Shown one piece after another: positions 1 to 9,000 of a stretch of DNA of 23,838 nucleotides (positions are counted from its first letter, which is position 1; each line of letters starts with the position of its first letter). The translations under genes and the position numbers were made by a program. The notes below the pieces were generated by a model. That model made no database searches and was not told the origin of the DNA. It saw nothing but the letters and a program-made list of their open reading frames with translations. This stretch comes from an uncultured Bacteroidota bacterium. GTDB lineage: Bacteria > Bacteroidota > Bacteroidia > Flavobacteriales > Flavobacteriaceae. The stretch is taken from assembly GCA_902509805.1 (NCBI GenBank), contig CABWZL010000010.1, positions 1 through 23,838 on the forward strand, written 5' to 3'.

Positions 1-227
1 CTAAATTAATGACTCAATATCTAGAGTTTGTTACAGATAGGCTATTAGATGAGTTTGAATGTGAAAAAGAATTTAATGTTTCAAATCCATTTGAGTTTAT
101 GGATATGATTAACCTACAAGGTAAGACTAACTTCTTTGAAAAAAGAGTTGCTGAATATCAAAAAGCAGGTGTTCTTAATAATGATAAAAAAGACGACTCA
201 AAAATAACTTTCGACGAGGACTTCTAG
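1..227 (+). CDS. nrdB: Ribonucleoside-diphosphate reductase beta subunit, C-terminal end (5' truncated by window)
   Basis: This is the last ~75 residues of the class Ia ribonucleotide reductase small (R2) subunit, which carries the metal/radical cofactor and passes the radical to NrdA. The frame is open from base 3 and enters from outside the window, so the ATG at base 9 is an internal methionine, not a start. What is visible is the family's conserved tail: a helix with VTDRLLDEF, then [20 protein letters not shown], a variable linker, and the acidic-aromatic C-terminus FDEDF that docks into the large subunit. nrdA follows after 45 bases on the same strand, the normal flavobacterial order nrdB-nrdA, so the two are probably co-transcribed. 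The metal ligands and radical tyrosine lie upstream of the window and cannot be checked. Confidence 0.93.
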   Translation, partial: KLMTQYLEFVTDRLLDEFECEKEFNVSNPFEFMDMINLQGKTNFFEKRVAEYQKAGVLNNDKKDDSKITFDEDF

Positions 228-272
228 GAGATTATCAAACAAGTAATTTTAATTAGTAAAAAAATATAATAT

Positions 273-2753
273 ATGTACGTACAAAAAAGGGACGGTAGAA
301 AAGAGCCCATAATGTTTGATAAAATTACTGCTAGAATTAAAAAACTATGCTATGGTTTTAATGAATTGGTTGACCCGGTAAGAGTTGCAATGAGGGTGAT
401 TGAAGGTCTTTACGATGGTGTAACAACATCAGAATTAGACAATCTTGCTGCCGAAATTGCAGCAACAATGACAACTACTCATCCTGATTACGCATCTTTA
501 GCTGCAAGAATTTCTGTTTCAAACCTGCACAAAAATACTCTTAAATCTTTTTCAGAAACAATGAAAGATTTACATGAGTACGTAAATCCGATCACCGGTA
601 AAAAAGCACCCTTATTATCCGACGAAGTAATGAAGGTGATTAAGAAGAATTCAGAGTTATTAGATTCCAAAATTATCTACAACAGAGACTTTGGCTATGA
701 TTACTTTGGATTTAAAACTCTTGAAAGATCATACTTATTAAAAATTAATGGAAAAATTGTAGAGAGACCACAACACATGTTAATGAGAGTTTCTGTGGGA
801 ATACACTTAGATGATATAGATTCTGTAATTGAAACTTATGAATTAATGTCTAAGAAATACTTTACTCATGCAACACCAACCCTGTTTAATGCTGGTACTC
901 CAAAACCTCAGATGTCATCTTGTTTCTTATTGACAATGAAAGATGATAGTATAGATGGTATATATGACACACTAAAACAAACTGCTAAAATTTCACAATC
1001 TGCAGGAGGTATAGGTCTTTCAATTCATAATATAAGGTCAACAGGATCATACATATCCGGAACAAACGGAACATCTAATGGGATAGTTCCTATGTTAAGA
1101 GTTTTTAATGATACAGCAAGATATGTAGATCAAGGTGGTGGAAAAAGAAAGGGTTCCTTTGCAATTTATATTGAACCATGGCATGCTGATATATATGACT
1201 TTCTTGATTTAAAGAAAAATCATGGTAAAGAAGAAATGAGAGCTAGAGATTTGTTCTATGCAATGTGGATGCCAGATTTATTTATGAAAAGGGTTGAGAA
1301 CAATGAAGAATGGACTTTAATGTGTCCAAATGAGTGTCCAGGGTTATATGACTGTCATGGAGATGAGTTTGATAAGCTATATTTAAAATATGAGAAGCAA
1401 TCCAAGGGTAGAAAATCTATAAAAGCAAGGGATTTATGGGAAAAAATTCTAGAATCTCAAATTGAGACTGGTACACCATACATGCTATATAAAGATTCTG
1501 CAAATAGAAAATCAAATCAAAAAAATTTAGGAACCATTAGATCTTCAAATTTGTGTACAGAAATATTGGAGTATACATCAGAAGATGAAATAGCTGTATG
1601 TAATTTAGCATCAATTGCTCTTCCAATGTTTGTTGAAGATGGAGAGTTCAATCATCAAAAATTATATGATGTGACTGTTCGAGTAACTAAAAATCTTAAT
1701 AAAGTTATAGATAGAAATTATTATCCAGTTAAGGAGGCAGAAAACTCAAATATTAGACATAGACCAATTGGTTTAGGTGTTCAAGGTTTGGCTGATGCGT
1801 TTATTTTATTAAGACTTCCATTTACATCTGAAAAAGCAAAAGAATTGAATCAGGAGATTTTTGAAACAATTTATTATGCTGCTCTAAATGCTTCAGTTGA
1901 AGAAGCAAAAAAAGATGGGCCATACCAAACTTATGATGGTTCTCCAGTTTCCCAAGGAGAATTCCAACACAATATGTGGGGTGTTCAAGATGAGGATTTA
2001 AGTGGAAGATGGGATTGGAAAAAGCTAAGAAAGCAAGTCCAAAAAAATGGTGTAAGAAATTCACTATTGGTTGCTCCTATGCCTACAGCGAGCACTTCTC
2101 AAATCCTTGGTAATAATGAGTGTTTTGAACCTTATACGTCTAACATATATACTAGAAGAGTTTTATCAGGTGAGTTTATAATTGTAAATAAACATTTATT
2201 AAATGATTTAGTAGAATTAGGGCTTTGGAATGAAGATATGAAACATGAATTAATGGGAGCAAACGGTTCTATTCAAGATATTGATGGTATTCCGGATGAT
2301 CTTAAAGAATTATACAAGACCGTATGGGAAATGAGTATGAAAGATATAATTGATATGTCTAGACAAAGAGGTTATTTTATTGATCAATCACAATCTCTTA
2401 ACTTATTTATGGAAGGTGCTACTATGTCAAAATTAACATCTATGCATTTCTATGCTTGGAAATCTGGATTAAAGACGGGCATGTATTATCTTAGAACTAA
2501 AGCTGCTGTTGATGCTATTAAATTTACCTTGAAGAAGAAAGATGTTGCATCTCCAGATCTTGTTGAACCTGTAGTTGAAGTTGTAGAAGAAGAAGTAGGT
2601 GAAATAGAAATAACTAGAACAGAGAAAGCAACTGTCAAAAAATCAAAACAAAAACCTGTTGCTGTTGAACCTCTAACACCTGAGGAGCTTAAACAAATAT
2701 TATCTCAATCCAAGGAAAATGAAGATGATGATTGTTTAATGTGTGGTTCTTAA
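273..2753 (+). CDS. nrdA: Ribonucleoside-diphosphate reductase alpha subunit, class Ia
   Basis: The 826-residue large subunit reduces ribonucleoside diphosphates to deoxyribonucleotides in the cytoplasm, using the radical supplied by NrdB. Residues 1 to ~90 form an ATP-cone allosteric domain (start [11 protein letters not shown]). The ten-stranded barrel follows. By counting codons, the redox pair is C217 (in SSCFLL) and C443 (in AVCNLAS), the thiyl-radical cysteine is C428 within N426-L-C-T-E430, and the tail carries the re-reducing pair C821/C824 in CLMCGS. The spacing from the radical cysteine to C443 is 15 residues, as in the eukaryotic-type R1, shorter than in E. coli. Between the barrel and the CxxC tail is a low-complexity acidic/basic linker of ~65 residues (about 750-812). 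The start is favoured by its A-rich upstream bases; no Shine-Dalgarno is seen, as usual in this phylum. Transcription ends at the hairpin at 2775-2808. Confidence 0.97.
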   Translation: MYVQKRDGRKEPIMFDKITARIKKLCYGFNELVDPVRVAMRVIEGLYDGVTTSELDNLAAEIAATMTTTHPDYASLAARISVSNLHKNTLKSFSETMKDLHEYVNPITGKKAPLLSDEVMKVIKKNSELLDSKIIYNRDFGYDYFGFKTLERSYLLKINGKIVERPQHMLMRVSVGIHLDDIDSVIETYELMSKKYFTHATPTLFNAGTPKPQMSSCFLLTMKDDSIDGIYDTLKQTAKISQSAGGIGLSIHNIRSTGSYISGTNGTSNGIVPMLRVFNDTARYVDQGGGKRKGSFAIYIEPWHADIYDFLDLKKNHGKEEMRARDLFYAMWMPDLFMKRVENNEEWTLMCPNECPGLYDCHGDEFDKLYLKYEKQSKGRKSIKARDLWEKILESQIETGTPYMLYKDSANRKSNQKNLGTIRSSNLCTEILEYTSEDEIAVCNLASIALPMFVEDGEFNHQKLYDVTVRVTKNLNKVIDRNYYPVKEAENSNIRHRPIGLGVQGLADAFILLRLPFTSEKAKELNQEIFETIYYAALNASVEEAKKDGPYQTYDGSPVSQGEFQHNMWGVQDEDLSGRWDWKKLRKQVQKNGVRNSLLVAPMPTASTSQILGNNECFEPYTSNIYTRRVLSGEFIIVNKHLLNDLVELGLWNEDMKHELMGANGSIQDIDGIPDDLKELYKTVWEMSMKDIIDMSRQRGYFIDQSQSLNLFMEGATMSKLTSMHFYAWKSGLKTGMYYLRTKAAVDAIKFTLKKKDVASPDLVEPVVEVVEEEVGEIEITRTEKATVKKSKQKPVAVEPLTPEELKQILSQSKENEDDDCLMCGS

Positions 2754-2774
2754 AAAAAGAGAAATTCATTATTT

Positions 2775-2808
2775 AAAAAAAGCCCCATATTCAAATGGGG
2801 CTTTTTTT
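2775..2808. terminator. Bidirectional intrinsic terminator between nrdA and the PiT gene
   Basis: A perfect 7-bp stem, GCCCCAT (2782-2788) with ATGGGGC (2795-2801), encloses the loop ATTCAA. It is flanked by seven A on the left (2775-2781) and seven T on the right (2802-2808), so it works as a terminator read from either strand. It lies between the convergent stop codons of nrdA and the phosphate transporter. Confidence 0.92.
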
Positions 2809-2809
2809 G

Positions 2810-5113
2810 TTAGTTAACTGAATCAGACGGTTCAGCAGGTTTAACAGTTTTATCATATGATAGATAGTAGTCTTCTATAAGACTTGTTAAACTTTTCATT
2901 AAATCTTTAGATTCTTGAAGAATACTAAAGTAGAGTGTAGTATTTTTTGGGCTCTTTTCTTCTAAAGTTCTAGTTCTAGATATTTGAGATTGAATTTTTT
3001 CTTCTAATAACCCAATTGTCTTATTCTTAGTTTCATTAATAGTATCAATATCATTAAATGATTTGTTTTTAAACGCAGATGAGACAGATTCAAATAATTC
3101 AGACATTACCTTTTCTATTTCTAATAAATCTCTTATCTGATTTAGAGTAAGTTTTCTGTGATTATTATTAATATGTTTATGAGTAATCTTTGAAATATAT
3201 TCTATAGATTGAGTTATGTCTTGAAGAGACCCAAGTAGATTTATATAAAAATTACTAGCACTAAGACTTGATTCATCTAGATTTCTAATGAAGAAAAATA
3301 ATTTATCTTTCAGACTATCTACCTCTTTCGAGAGCTTAGCTATTTGATCTTTATTTTTTTTCAGTTCAGTTAAATCATGACTAGAAAGTCCTTTTATAAC
3401 ATTATTAAAAATTTTACTAGATCTATTGGTTACTTTAGAGATATTTTTAGCACTTTCATTTATAACTCCTTGAAGCGAGCTACTCTCCGCTTGAACTAAA
3501 ATATCTTCAACAGTATTTTCTTTTTCTTTTTCTTTATTTCCTTTTATATAATTTCTTACAAGTAATAGAATTGCAAAGAACAATAACACAGCAATCATTA
3601 GTTCACTAATATTAATTAAATAAGCAATTACACCAGCTGCAGTGAATGCAATTAGCGCAGTTCCAAACCAACCTGCAATTACATTTAGCACACCAGCAAC
3701 TCTATACACAGCACTTTCACTACCCCAGGCTCTATCAGAAAGAGAAGTCCCCATAGCTACCATAAAAGTCACATATGTTGTAGATAGAGGAAGTTTATAA
3801 GATGTAGCAAATGAAATTAAGATTCCTGCAACCATTAGATTAACAGATGCTCTGATTACATCAAATGAAGGTCTATTGTTTTGTGATATTTTTTTTGTAA
3901 ATATTTCTGGGATCTCAAATCTTTTTTCAATCACACTATTAACTGAAGATGGTAAGATTCTGTTGAATAAGTTAGATAAGTTGGATGCAACTCTTACTAT
4001 GAATCTAGATAAAAAATTTGCATTAAATCTTTCTGAAACTTCACCTTGATTAGATAAATCTAGCGATGTTTTAACAACTCTTTGAGCTTTTTTTGAAAAC
4101 CAAAGGGTTAGAACCATTATTAACCCAGCTATTACAAGTAAAAAGTTTGGTGTTGCAACTTTTGTTGCTAAAACTTGCATGCTAAATTCATCTGCATTAA
4201 CTCCTGATGCTACCCATGCTTCATATGATTGCCAAGCTGCGATTGGAACTCCAATAAAATTCACAAGATCATTTCCTGCAAAAGCAAGAGCTAAGGCAAA
4301 TGTTCCAACTCCTATAATAACTTTATAGATGTCTACATTAAAAAAATGTATTAAAACGTATGATATAAAGGACCATAAAACAGAACTGTATGCTATAATA
4401 GAAATTACATTAGATTCTAAAAAATCTTTGATTGTAACTCCTCCAATTATACTAAAACTTTCTCCTGCATAAGAAGTCCCCTTAATCCCCTTCATCAGTA
4501 TGAAGTATGAAATAGCTGTTAAAGCAATTCCTCCAAAAACTGCCCCAATCCAGGTAGCTTTTGTTTTGAAATCATATGATAATAGTAGCCTTGAAATCCA
4601 TTGCACAATTGCACCAATAGTAAATGCTACAAATACAGACAGCAGTATTCCTAAGATGATTTGTGTGGCCTTAGATGTATTAATATAAATAGCTAAATCA
4701 GAAAAAGATCCGTTATCAACTCCAATTTTTATAAGAGCCATTGCTACAGAGGCTCCTAGTAATTCAAAAACTATTGATACAGTAGTTGAGGTTGGCATTC
4801 CAATACTATTAAAGAAATCTAATAATAAAATATCAGTAATCATTACTGCCATGAATATTATCATAATCTCGCTAAACATAAATTCCCCAGGGTTGAAGAT
4901 TCCTTTTCTTGCAACTTCCATCATACCACTTGAAAACACACAACCAATAAATATCCCAATACTGGCAACTATCATTATAGTTTTAAATGATAGAACTTTT
5001 GATCCGATTGCAGAATTTAAAAAATTTACTGCATCATTACTTACACCTACTATAAGGTCAGCAAATGCTAATCCAATTAGTGCAATAAGAATTAAAAAAT
5101 ATATACTTTCCAT
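2810..5113 (-). CDS. Inorganic phosphate transporter, PiT family, with C-terminal PhoU-like domain
   Basis: A 767-residue inner-membrane transporter of the PiT/PHO4 family, which imports phosphate (or metal-phosphate) with a cation. Both halves of the family's inverted repeat are visible: the N-terminal signature GVSNDAVNF at residues 23-31 and the second copy AGNDLVNF at about 277-284, with roughly a dozen hydrophobic segments up to about residue 520. After a charged linker (KGNKEKEKEN) comes a soluble region of ~240 residues, rich in long amphipathic helices. Its pattern (SILQESKDLMKSLTSLIEDY near the end) resembles PhoU/DUF47 proteins, which in other bacteria are separate regulators of phosphate transport. 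Classical PiT proteins are nearer 400-550 residues, so the length comes from this extension. The gene starts 5 bases after the stop of the small secreted protein at 5119-5544, implying one operon. Substrate is inferred from family. Confidence 0.92.
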   Translation of the reverse strand: MESIYFLILIALIGLAFADLIVGVSNDAVNFLNSAIGSKVLSFKTIMIVASIGIFIGCVFSSGMMEVARKGIFNPGEFMFSEIMIIFMAVMITDILLLDFFNSIGMPTSTTVSIVFELLGASVAMALIKIGVDNGSFSDLAIYINTSKATQIILGILLSVFVAFTIGAIVQWISRLLLSYDFKTKATWIGAVFGGIALTAISYFILMKGIKGTSYAGESFSIIGGVTIKDFLESNVISIIAYSSVLWSFISYVLIHFFNVDIYKVIIGVGTFALALAFAGNDLVNFIGVPIAAWQSYEAWVASGVNADEFSMQVLATKVATPNFLLVIAGLIMVLTLWFSKKAQRVVKTSLDLSNQGEVSERFNANFLSRFIVRVASNLSNLFNRILPSSVNSVIEKRFEIPEIFTKKISQNNRPSFDVIRASVNLMVAGILISFATSYKLPLSTTYVTFMVAMGTSLSDRAWGSESAVYRVAGVLNVIAGWFGTALIAFTAAGVIAYLINISELMIAVLLFFAILLLVRNYIKGNKEKEKENTVEDILVQAESSSLQGVINESAKNISKVTNRSSKIFNNVIKGLSSHDLTELKKNKDQIAKLSKEVDSLKDKLFFFIRNLDESSLSASNFYINLLGSLQDITQSIEYISKITHKHINNNHRKLTLNQIRDLLEIEKVMSELFESVSSAFKNKSFNDIDTINETKNKTIGLLEEKIQSQISRTRTLEEKSPKNTTLYFSILQESKDLMKSLTSLIEDYYLSYDKTVKPAEPSDSVN

Positions 5114-5118
5114 AATAA

Positions 5119-5544
5119 TTAAAACTTTTTAGCTAATCTAACTCTAACTGTATTTGATGAGTCCCATCCAACTCTATATGTGAAATCTTTTACAGGAATA
5201 TCTATGCCAAATGCAGCATTCATGTTTTCTTCATGATTAAATTCTTTTTGTGCCCATAAGCTAACTTTTTCTAAATTATACATTAACCTAGGTTCTAAAG
5301 TAGCCTGATCTTTTTCAACTTTATAATGTAATGGTATACTTAATGTAAGTTTTTTAGAGACTGGCATTTTGTATCTATAAGTAAATCTGTTTTCCTCTCT
5401 ATCAGTTCTGTGTCGTATTTCAAAACCAGCATATGAGGTTGATAAATATGATTTACCATTTGTGCGAAACTCATATCCTATCTTTTGAGAGTAAGTCGTT
5501 GATGTGATAAGTAGAAGAATAAGCAGTAATAAATATTTTTTCAT
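5119..5544 (-). CDS. Small secreted beta-rich protein upstream of the phosphate transporter
   Basis: A 141-residue protein that I cannot assign to a named family. Residues 1 to ~19 are a clear signal peptide (KKYLLLLILLL, then a SQ-type cleavage region as in many flavobacterial exported proteins). The rest alternates polar and hydrophobic residues in short strands, with repeated aromatic/charged pairs and a C-terminal aromatic residue (VRVRLAKKF). This resembles a small outer-membrane beta-barrel or part of one. No cysteine follows the signal, so it is not a lipoprotein. Its stop lies 5 bases before the PiT start on the same strand, so the two are very likely co-transcribed. A role in the envelope linked to phosphate uptake is inference from position only. 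Confidence 0.8.
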   Translation of the reverse strand: MKKYLLLLILLLITSTTYSQKIGYEFRTNGKSYLSTSYAGFEIRHRTDREENRFTYRYKMPVSKKLTLSIPLHYKVEKDQATLEPRLMYNLEKVSLWAQKEFNHEENMNAAFGIDIPVKDFTYRVGWDSSNTVRVRLAKKF

Positions 5545-5566
5545 TCTTTTATAGAATTATTTTTAA

Positions 5567-5594
5567 CAAATATCATAAATGAATTGATTTTCAA
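5567..5594 (-). promoter_or_regulatory. Possible promoter of the small protein-PiT operon
   Basis: Read on the minus strand, GATATTTG (5574-5567) matches the Bacteroidetes -7 element TAnnTTTG at all but the first base. A TTG at 5594-5592 could be the -33 element, although the 17-base spacer is short. Transcription would start near 5561, about 17 bases before the ATG at 5544. Confidence 0.35.
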
Positions 5595-5602
5595 TGTTAA
5601 AT

Positions 5603-5621
5603 TAACTTAAAGATTAAGTTA
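5603..5621. repeat. Perfect 8-bp inverted repeat in the divergent intergenic region
   Basis: TAACTTAA (5603-5610) and TTAAGTTA (5614-5621) are exact reverse complements separated by AGA. The element lies in the 198-base region between the divergent starts at 5544 and 5743, just upstream of the candidate minus-strand promoter. It is nearly all A/T and its T-run (5631-5638) begins 9 bases past the stem, so a terminator is unlikely. A protein-binding operator is possible but unproven; in AT-rich DNA chance is a real alternative. Confidence 0.4.
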
Positions 5622-5692
5622 TTATAGTTATTTTTTTTATAAAAAATATATACTGAACCTATTCTTATTCAGGACAATAGAAATAATAATTA

Positions 5693-5724
5693 TTGGATTT
5701 AAACAGAAAAAATTTATACTTTCG
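5693..5724 (+). promoter_or_regulatory. Probable promoter of the thioredoxin-like gene
   Basis: TTG at 5693-5695 and TACTTTCG at 5717-5724 are separated by 21 bases and fit the Bacteroidetes -33/-7 pattern (TTG, TAnnTTTG) with one mismatch. Transcription would start near 5729-5731, giving a leader of about 12 bases before the ATG at 5743. Confidence 0.5.
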
Positions 5725-5742
5725 CTTATAAATCTTATAACA

Positions 5743-6042
5743 ATGTCCAAGTTTGGAGAATTATTAGACGAAAAGAAACCATTATTACTTGTTTTTTTTA
5801 GCGAGTATGATGAGTTGTCAACTTCTCTGCATCCTATTTTAAAAGATGTTGCAGCGGCTGTTGGTGATAAAGGCAAAGTCATTAAAATCAATACTGAAAA
5901 AAATATTAAGTTATCAGAGGCTTTAAGAGTTAAGGTAATACCAACTTTAATGATTTATAAATTTGGAGAGATGGTTTGGAGACAAAGTGGAGATCAAGAT
6001 GCCAATACACTTATAAGTTTGATGAAAGATCAACTTAACTAA
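5743..6042 (+). CDS. Thioredoxin-fold protein lacking the CxxC active site
   Basis: A 99-residue cytoplasmic protein with a full-length thioredoxin layout: LLLVFFSEY strand (15-22), the helix that follows the active site (HPILKDVAAAV, 30-40), the KVIKINTEKN strand (45-54), the cis-proline loop VIPTLMIYK (P67), and the last strand and helix (MVWRQSGDQDANTL). Where thioredoxins have WCGPC, this protein reads Y22-D-E-L-S26, so both redox cysteines are replaced, and the protein contains no cysteine at all. It cannot act as a disulfide reductase; a binding or chaperone-like role is the likelier reading, but its function is unknown. The start MSKFGEL is placed just after a plausible promoter. It converges with the DUF2723 gene, with one base between the stop codons. 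Confidence 0.88.
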   Translation: MSKFGELLDEKKPLLLVFFSEYDELSTSLHPILKDVAAAVGDKGKVIKINTEKNIKLSEALRVKVIPTLMIYKFGEMVWRQSGDQDANTLISLMKDQLN

Positions 6043-6043
6043 A

Positions 6044-9000
6044 TTATTCAATCATTTTACCTAACATCTCTTTAAGATTATTATCATAATCATTATAAAG
6101 TTCAATATCATAAATTTCTATCTGATTTATTAATCTGCTATACTGATTAATATCAGATGTTATGCCTTCTATATAATAGACTTGGTCATCTTCATCAATA
6201 TTTGAGAAAACTGAAACTCTTCTGATTAATTGTTCTTCTATTTTATTTATAATATTCTTTGAATATTCTAATTCATTCAACTCTAATAGTGATAATATAA
6301 AGTTGGAAAGAGATATATAATAATCATATTCGCCATAGATATAGCTAAATTTTTCAGAGCTAGATATAAAACTTTTTATCTGATCGGTTAAAATATTTTT
6401 CTCACCAGAATCTTGAATCGTTTCAATTAAATTTCGGAATCTTTCTATATCTGATATGATTTCTTCGCCAACATCATATTGATTGAATATCTCAAGTGAA
6501 GCAAAATAATTTAATTTATCAGAATATTTAAAAGATAATCTTTCTACTACTTCTCTTGCTTTATTGTCCTGATCTATATTGTAATAGCCTTGAACAAAAG
6601 GAGTCCATAAACTATAGTATCCATAATAATCAATTGGCATTTTAGAAAAAGCTAAATCTATAATTTCTTCTGCTTGCTCATATTTACCTTCGTTAATGAG
6701 AACTTCAGATAATCTTGAAAGATTACTCCTAAAAGAAATGCTATTTTTTCTTGTTTCAGGATCGTGATATATTTTATTACTGTCAGAATTTCCCCAAGAC
6801 CATTTCTTTACAATGTCAAACATTAAGTCTGAATCAATTCTCCCCATTTCATAAGGATTAGCATCAATTGAAGTAGTTATTGGAACAAGTTTATAAACAA
6901 GTCCGTCTAGTTGAAGATAATTCTTCATCCATATGTATTCTGAATCTTCATAACTTCCGCCAGTAAAATAAATAGGTCTTTCCCAATTATTATTTGCAAG
7001 GATATCTAACATCATTATTTGATTCTTTGTTAAAATAGATTCAGGTAAATCTATATCAATAAAATCAACTATTTTATCTCTATCTTTTTCTTTAACTATT
7101 CCACTTTTTATGACATTTTCTTTATCTACAGGAAGTCTAATTTTATTAGTAGGATAGAATACTGTTTCAAGTGCATTTATAGGATAATCAGAAACATCTC
7201 CACCTGATTGAGTTATTAAGTTTCTATATTTTGTTCTAGGATTATCACTTGCAACCCAATCAACAAAATCATTAATATCCCATCTTATTGAGTCTAGTAA
7301 ATTTTCGTATCTAATATAATCTCTGACTCCAAAAGCATACTGCTCATGTTCCATTTGTGAAGGAATTGGACTACTACCGTATGCCCTTCTTTTCATTTGA
7401 TCAATATACCAATCTGTTGCTAAAAGACTTGTATTAATAGTTCTGACATCAGTTCTAAATTCTTCTATTTCTTGGGCATACCATAGTGCAAAAGTATCAT
7501 TATCCCCAATTGTAAAAATCATTGCATCTTTATCTTTTTCAATAGATTGTAGATATGCTTTTGAAATAGATTGAGCAGTATATCTATCTGATCTATCATG
7601 ATCATCCCAATTATTGAATGCCATTAAAAAAGGAACACTAATTACACAGATTATATAGATAATAGATTTTGAGATTTTATTCTCAAATTTTTTCAAATAA
7701 TTCATTATCGCAGCAAACCCCATCCCAATCCAGATTGAAAACACATAAAAAGATCCTACAAGTGCGTAGTCTCTTTCTCGTGGTTCAAAAGGACGTTCAT
7801 TTAGATAAAACTTTAGTGCTAGCCCTGTGAATAGAAAAAGTAAAAGTAATGTCCAGAAAGATTTGATATCATATTTATAACAATACATAAGACCAATCAA
7901 TCCAAGAATTAGAGGGAGAAAATAATAAGTATTTCTAGCTTTATTATTTTTTTGATCCTCGCTAAGATTTTTTTGATTTCCTAATCTTAACTCGTCAATA
8001 AAATTGATTCCACTTATCCAGTTTCCATTAAGTATAGAATACTCACCTTGAATATCATTTTGTCTACCCGCAAAATTCCATAAGAAATAGCGCCAATACA
8101 TATAATTAATTTGATAAGAGAATAAAAAGTTTAAGTTGTCAAAAAGAGTTGGTTTACTTATGTTCAGGTATGGACCAACAGATCTAAAGAACTCATTGTA
8201 GTCTTCACCAGTTACTTCTCCTTGAAGTTCACGGTTTTGGAATTCATTTACACTTTGAAGAATTCTTTCTTCTGATTTATATCTATCAAGGATTTCAAAC
8301 TTCAAAGGATTTGTAAAATTCATGTAATTCCCTGCATGATTTGAACTCCATAATCTTGGGATTAAACCTCTATGATTTGAATTAGAATTAATTTCAGAAT
8401 CTTCCCAATTATTAACTACTTTATATCTATTAGTTAGATAATCTCTTTCATATTTTGGTTTTCCATCGATATATGGTTCTTTATCATCTTGCGGAGCATA
8501 AATATCTGAAAACATAGGTCCATAAAAAAGATACGTCTTAGGGTATTGTTCTAATCTATAGTAGGCTAAAAGTGTTCTTGCATCTGATGGAGAATTTTCA
8601 TTTATGACTGTGTTTGCATTAGATCTAATAGGAAGCATTACCCATGATGAAAATCCAATAAAAACAAAAAGAACACATAGTATTAATGTATTCATTTGTA
8701 TCATTCCATTAGATCGAGTATACTGAAGTGTTCTGTAGAACAGAAAAATTATTAAAAAAGCTGCTATAATTGTTCCAGAGTTAAAAGGTAGACCTATTGA
8801 GTTTACAAAGAAAACTTCAAGTTGACCAAACAATGCTAAAGTAGATGGAAGTAAAAGTTTAAAAATAAATAACAGAACTGAAACTGAAATTACATTTGCT
8901 AATAAAAAATTCTTGATTGTAATTTCTTTATATTTTTTAAAGAAATAGATCATCCCAATAGCAGGAATTGTCAATATGGCCATAAAATGAACCCCAAACG

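Noticed and set aside
4851..5132. Plus-strand open frame of 93 codons opposite the PiT N-terminus
   Set aside because: It mirrors the membrane helices of the transporter; composition is that of antisense to hydrophobic codons.
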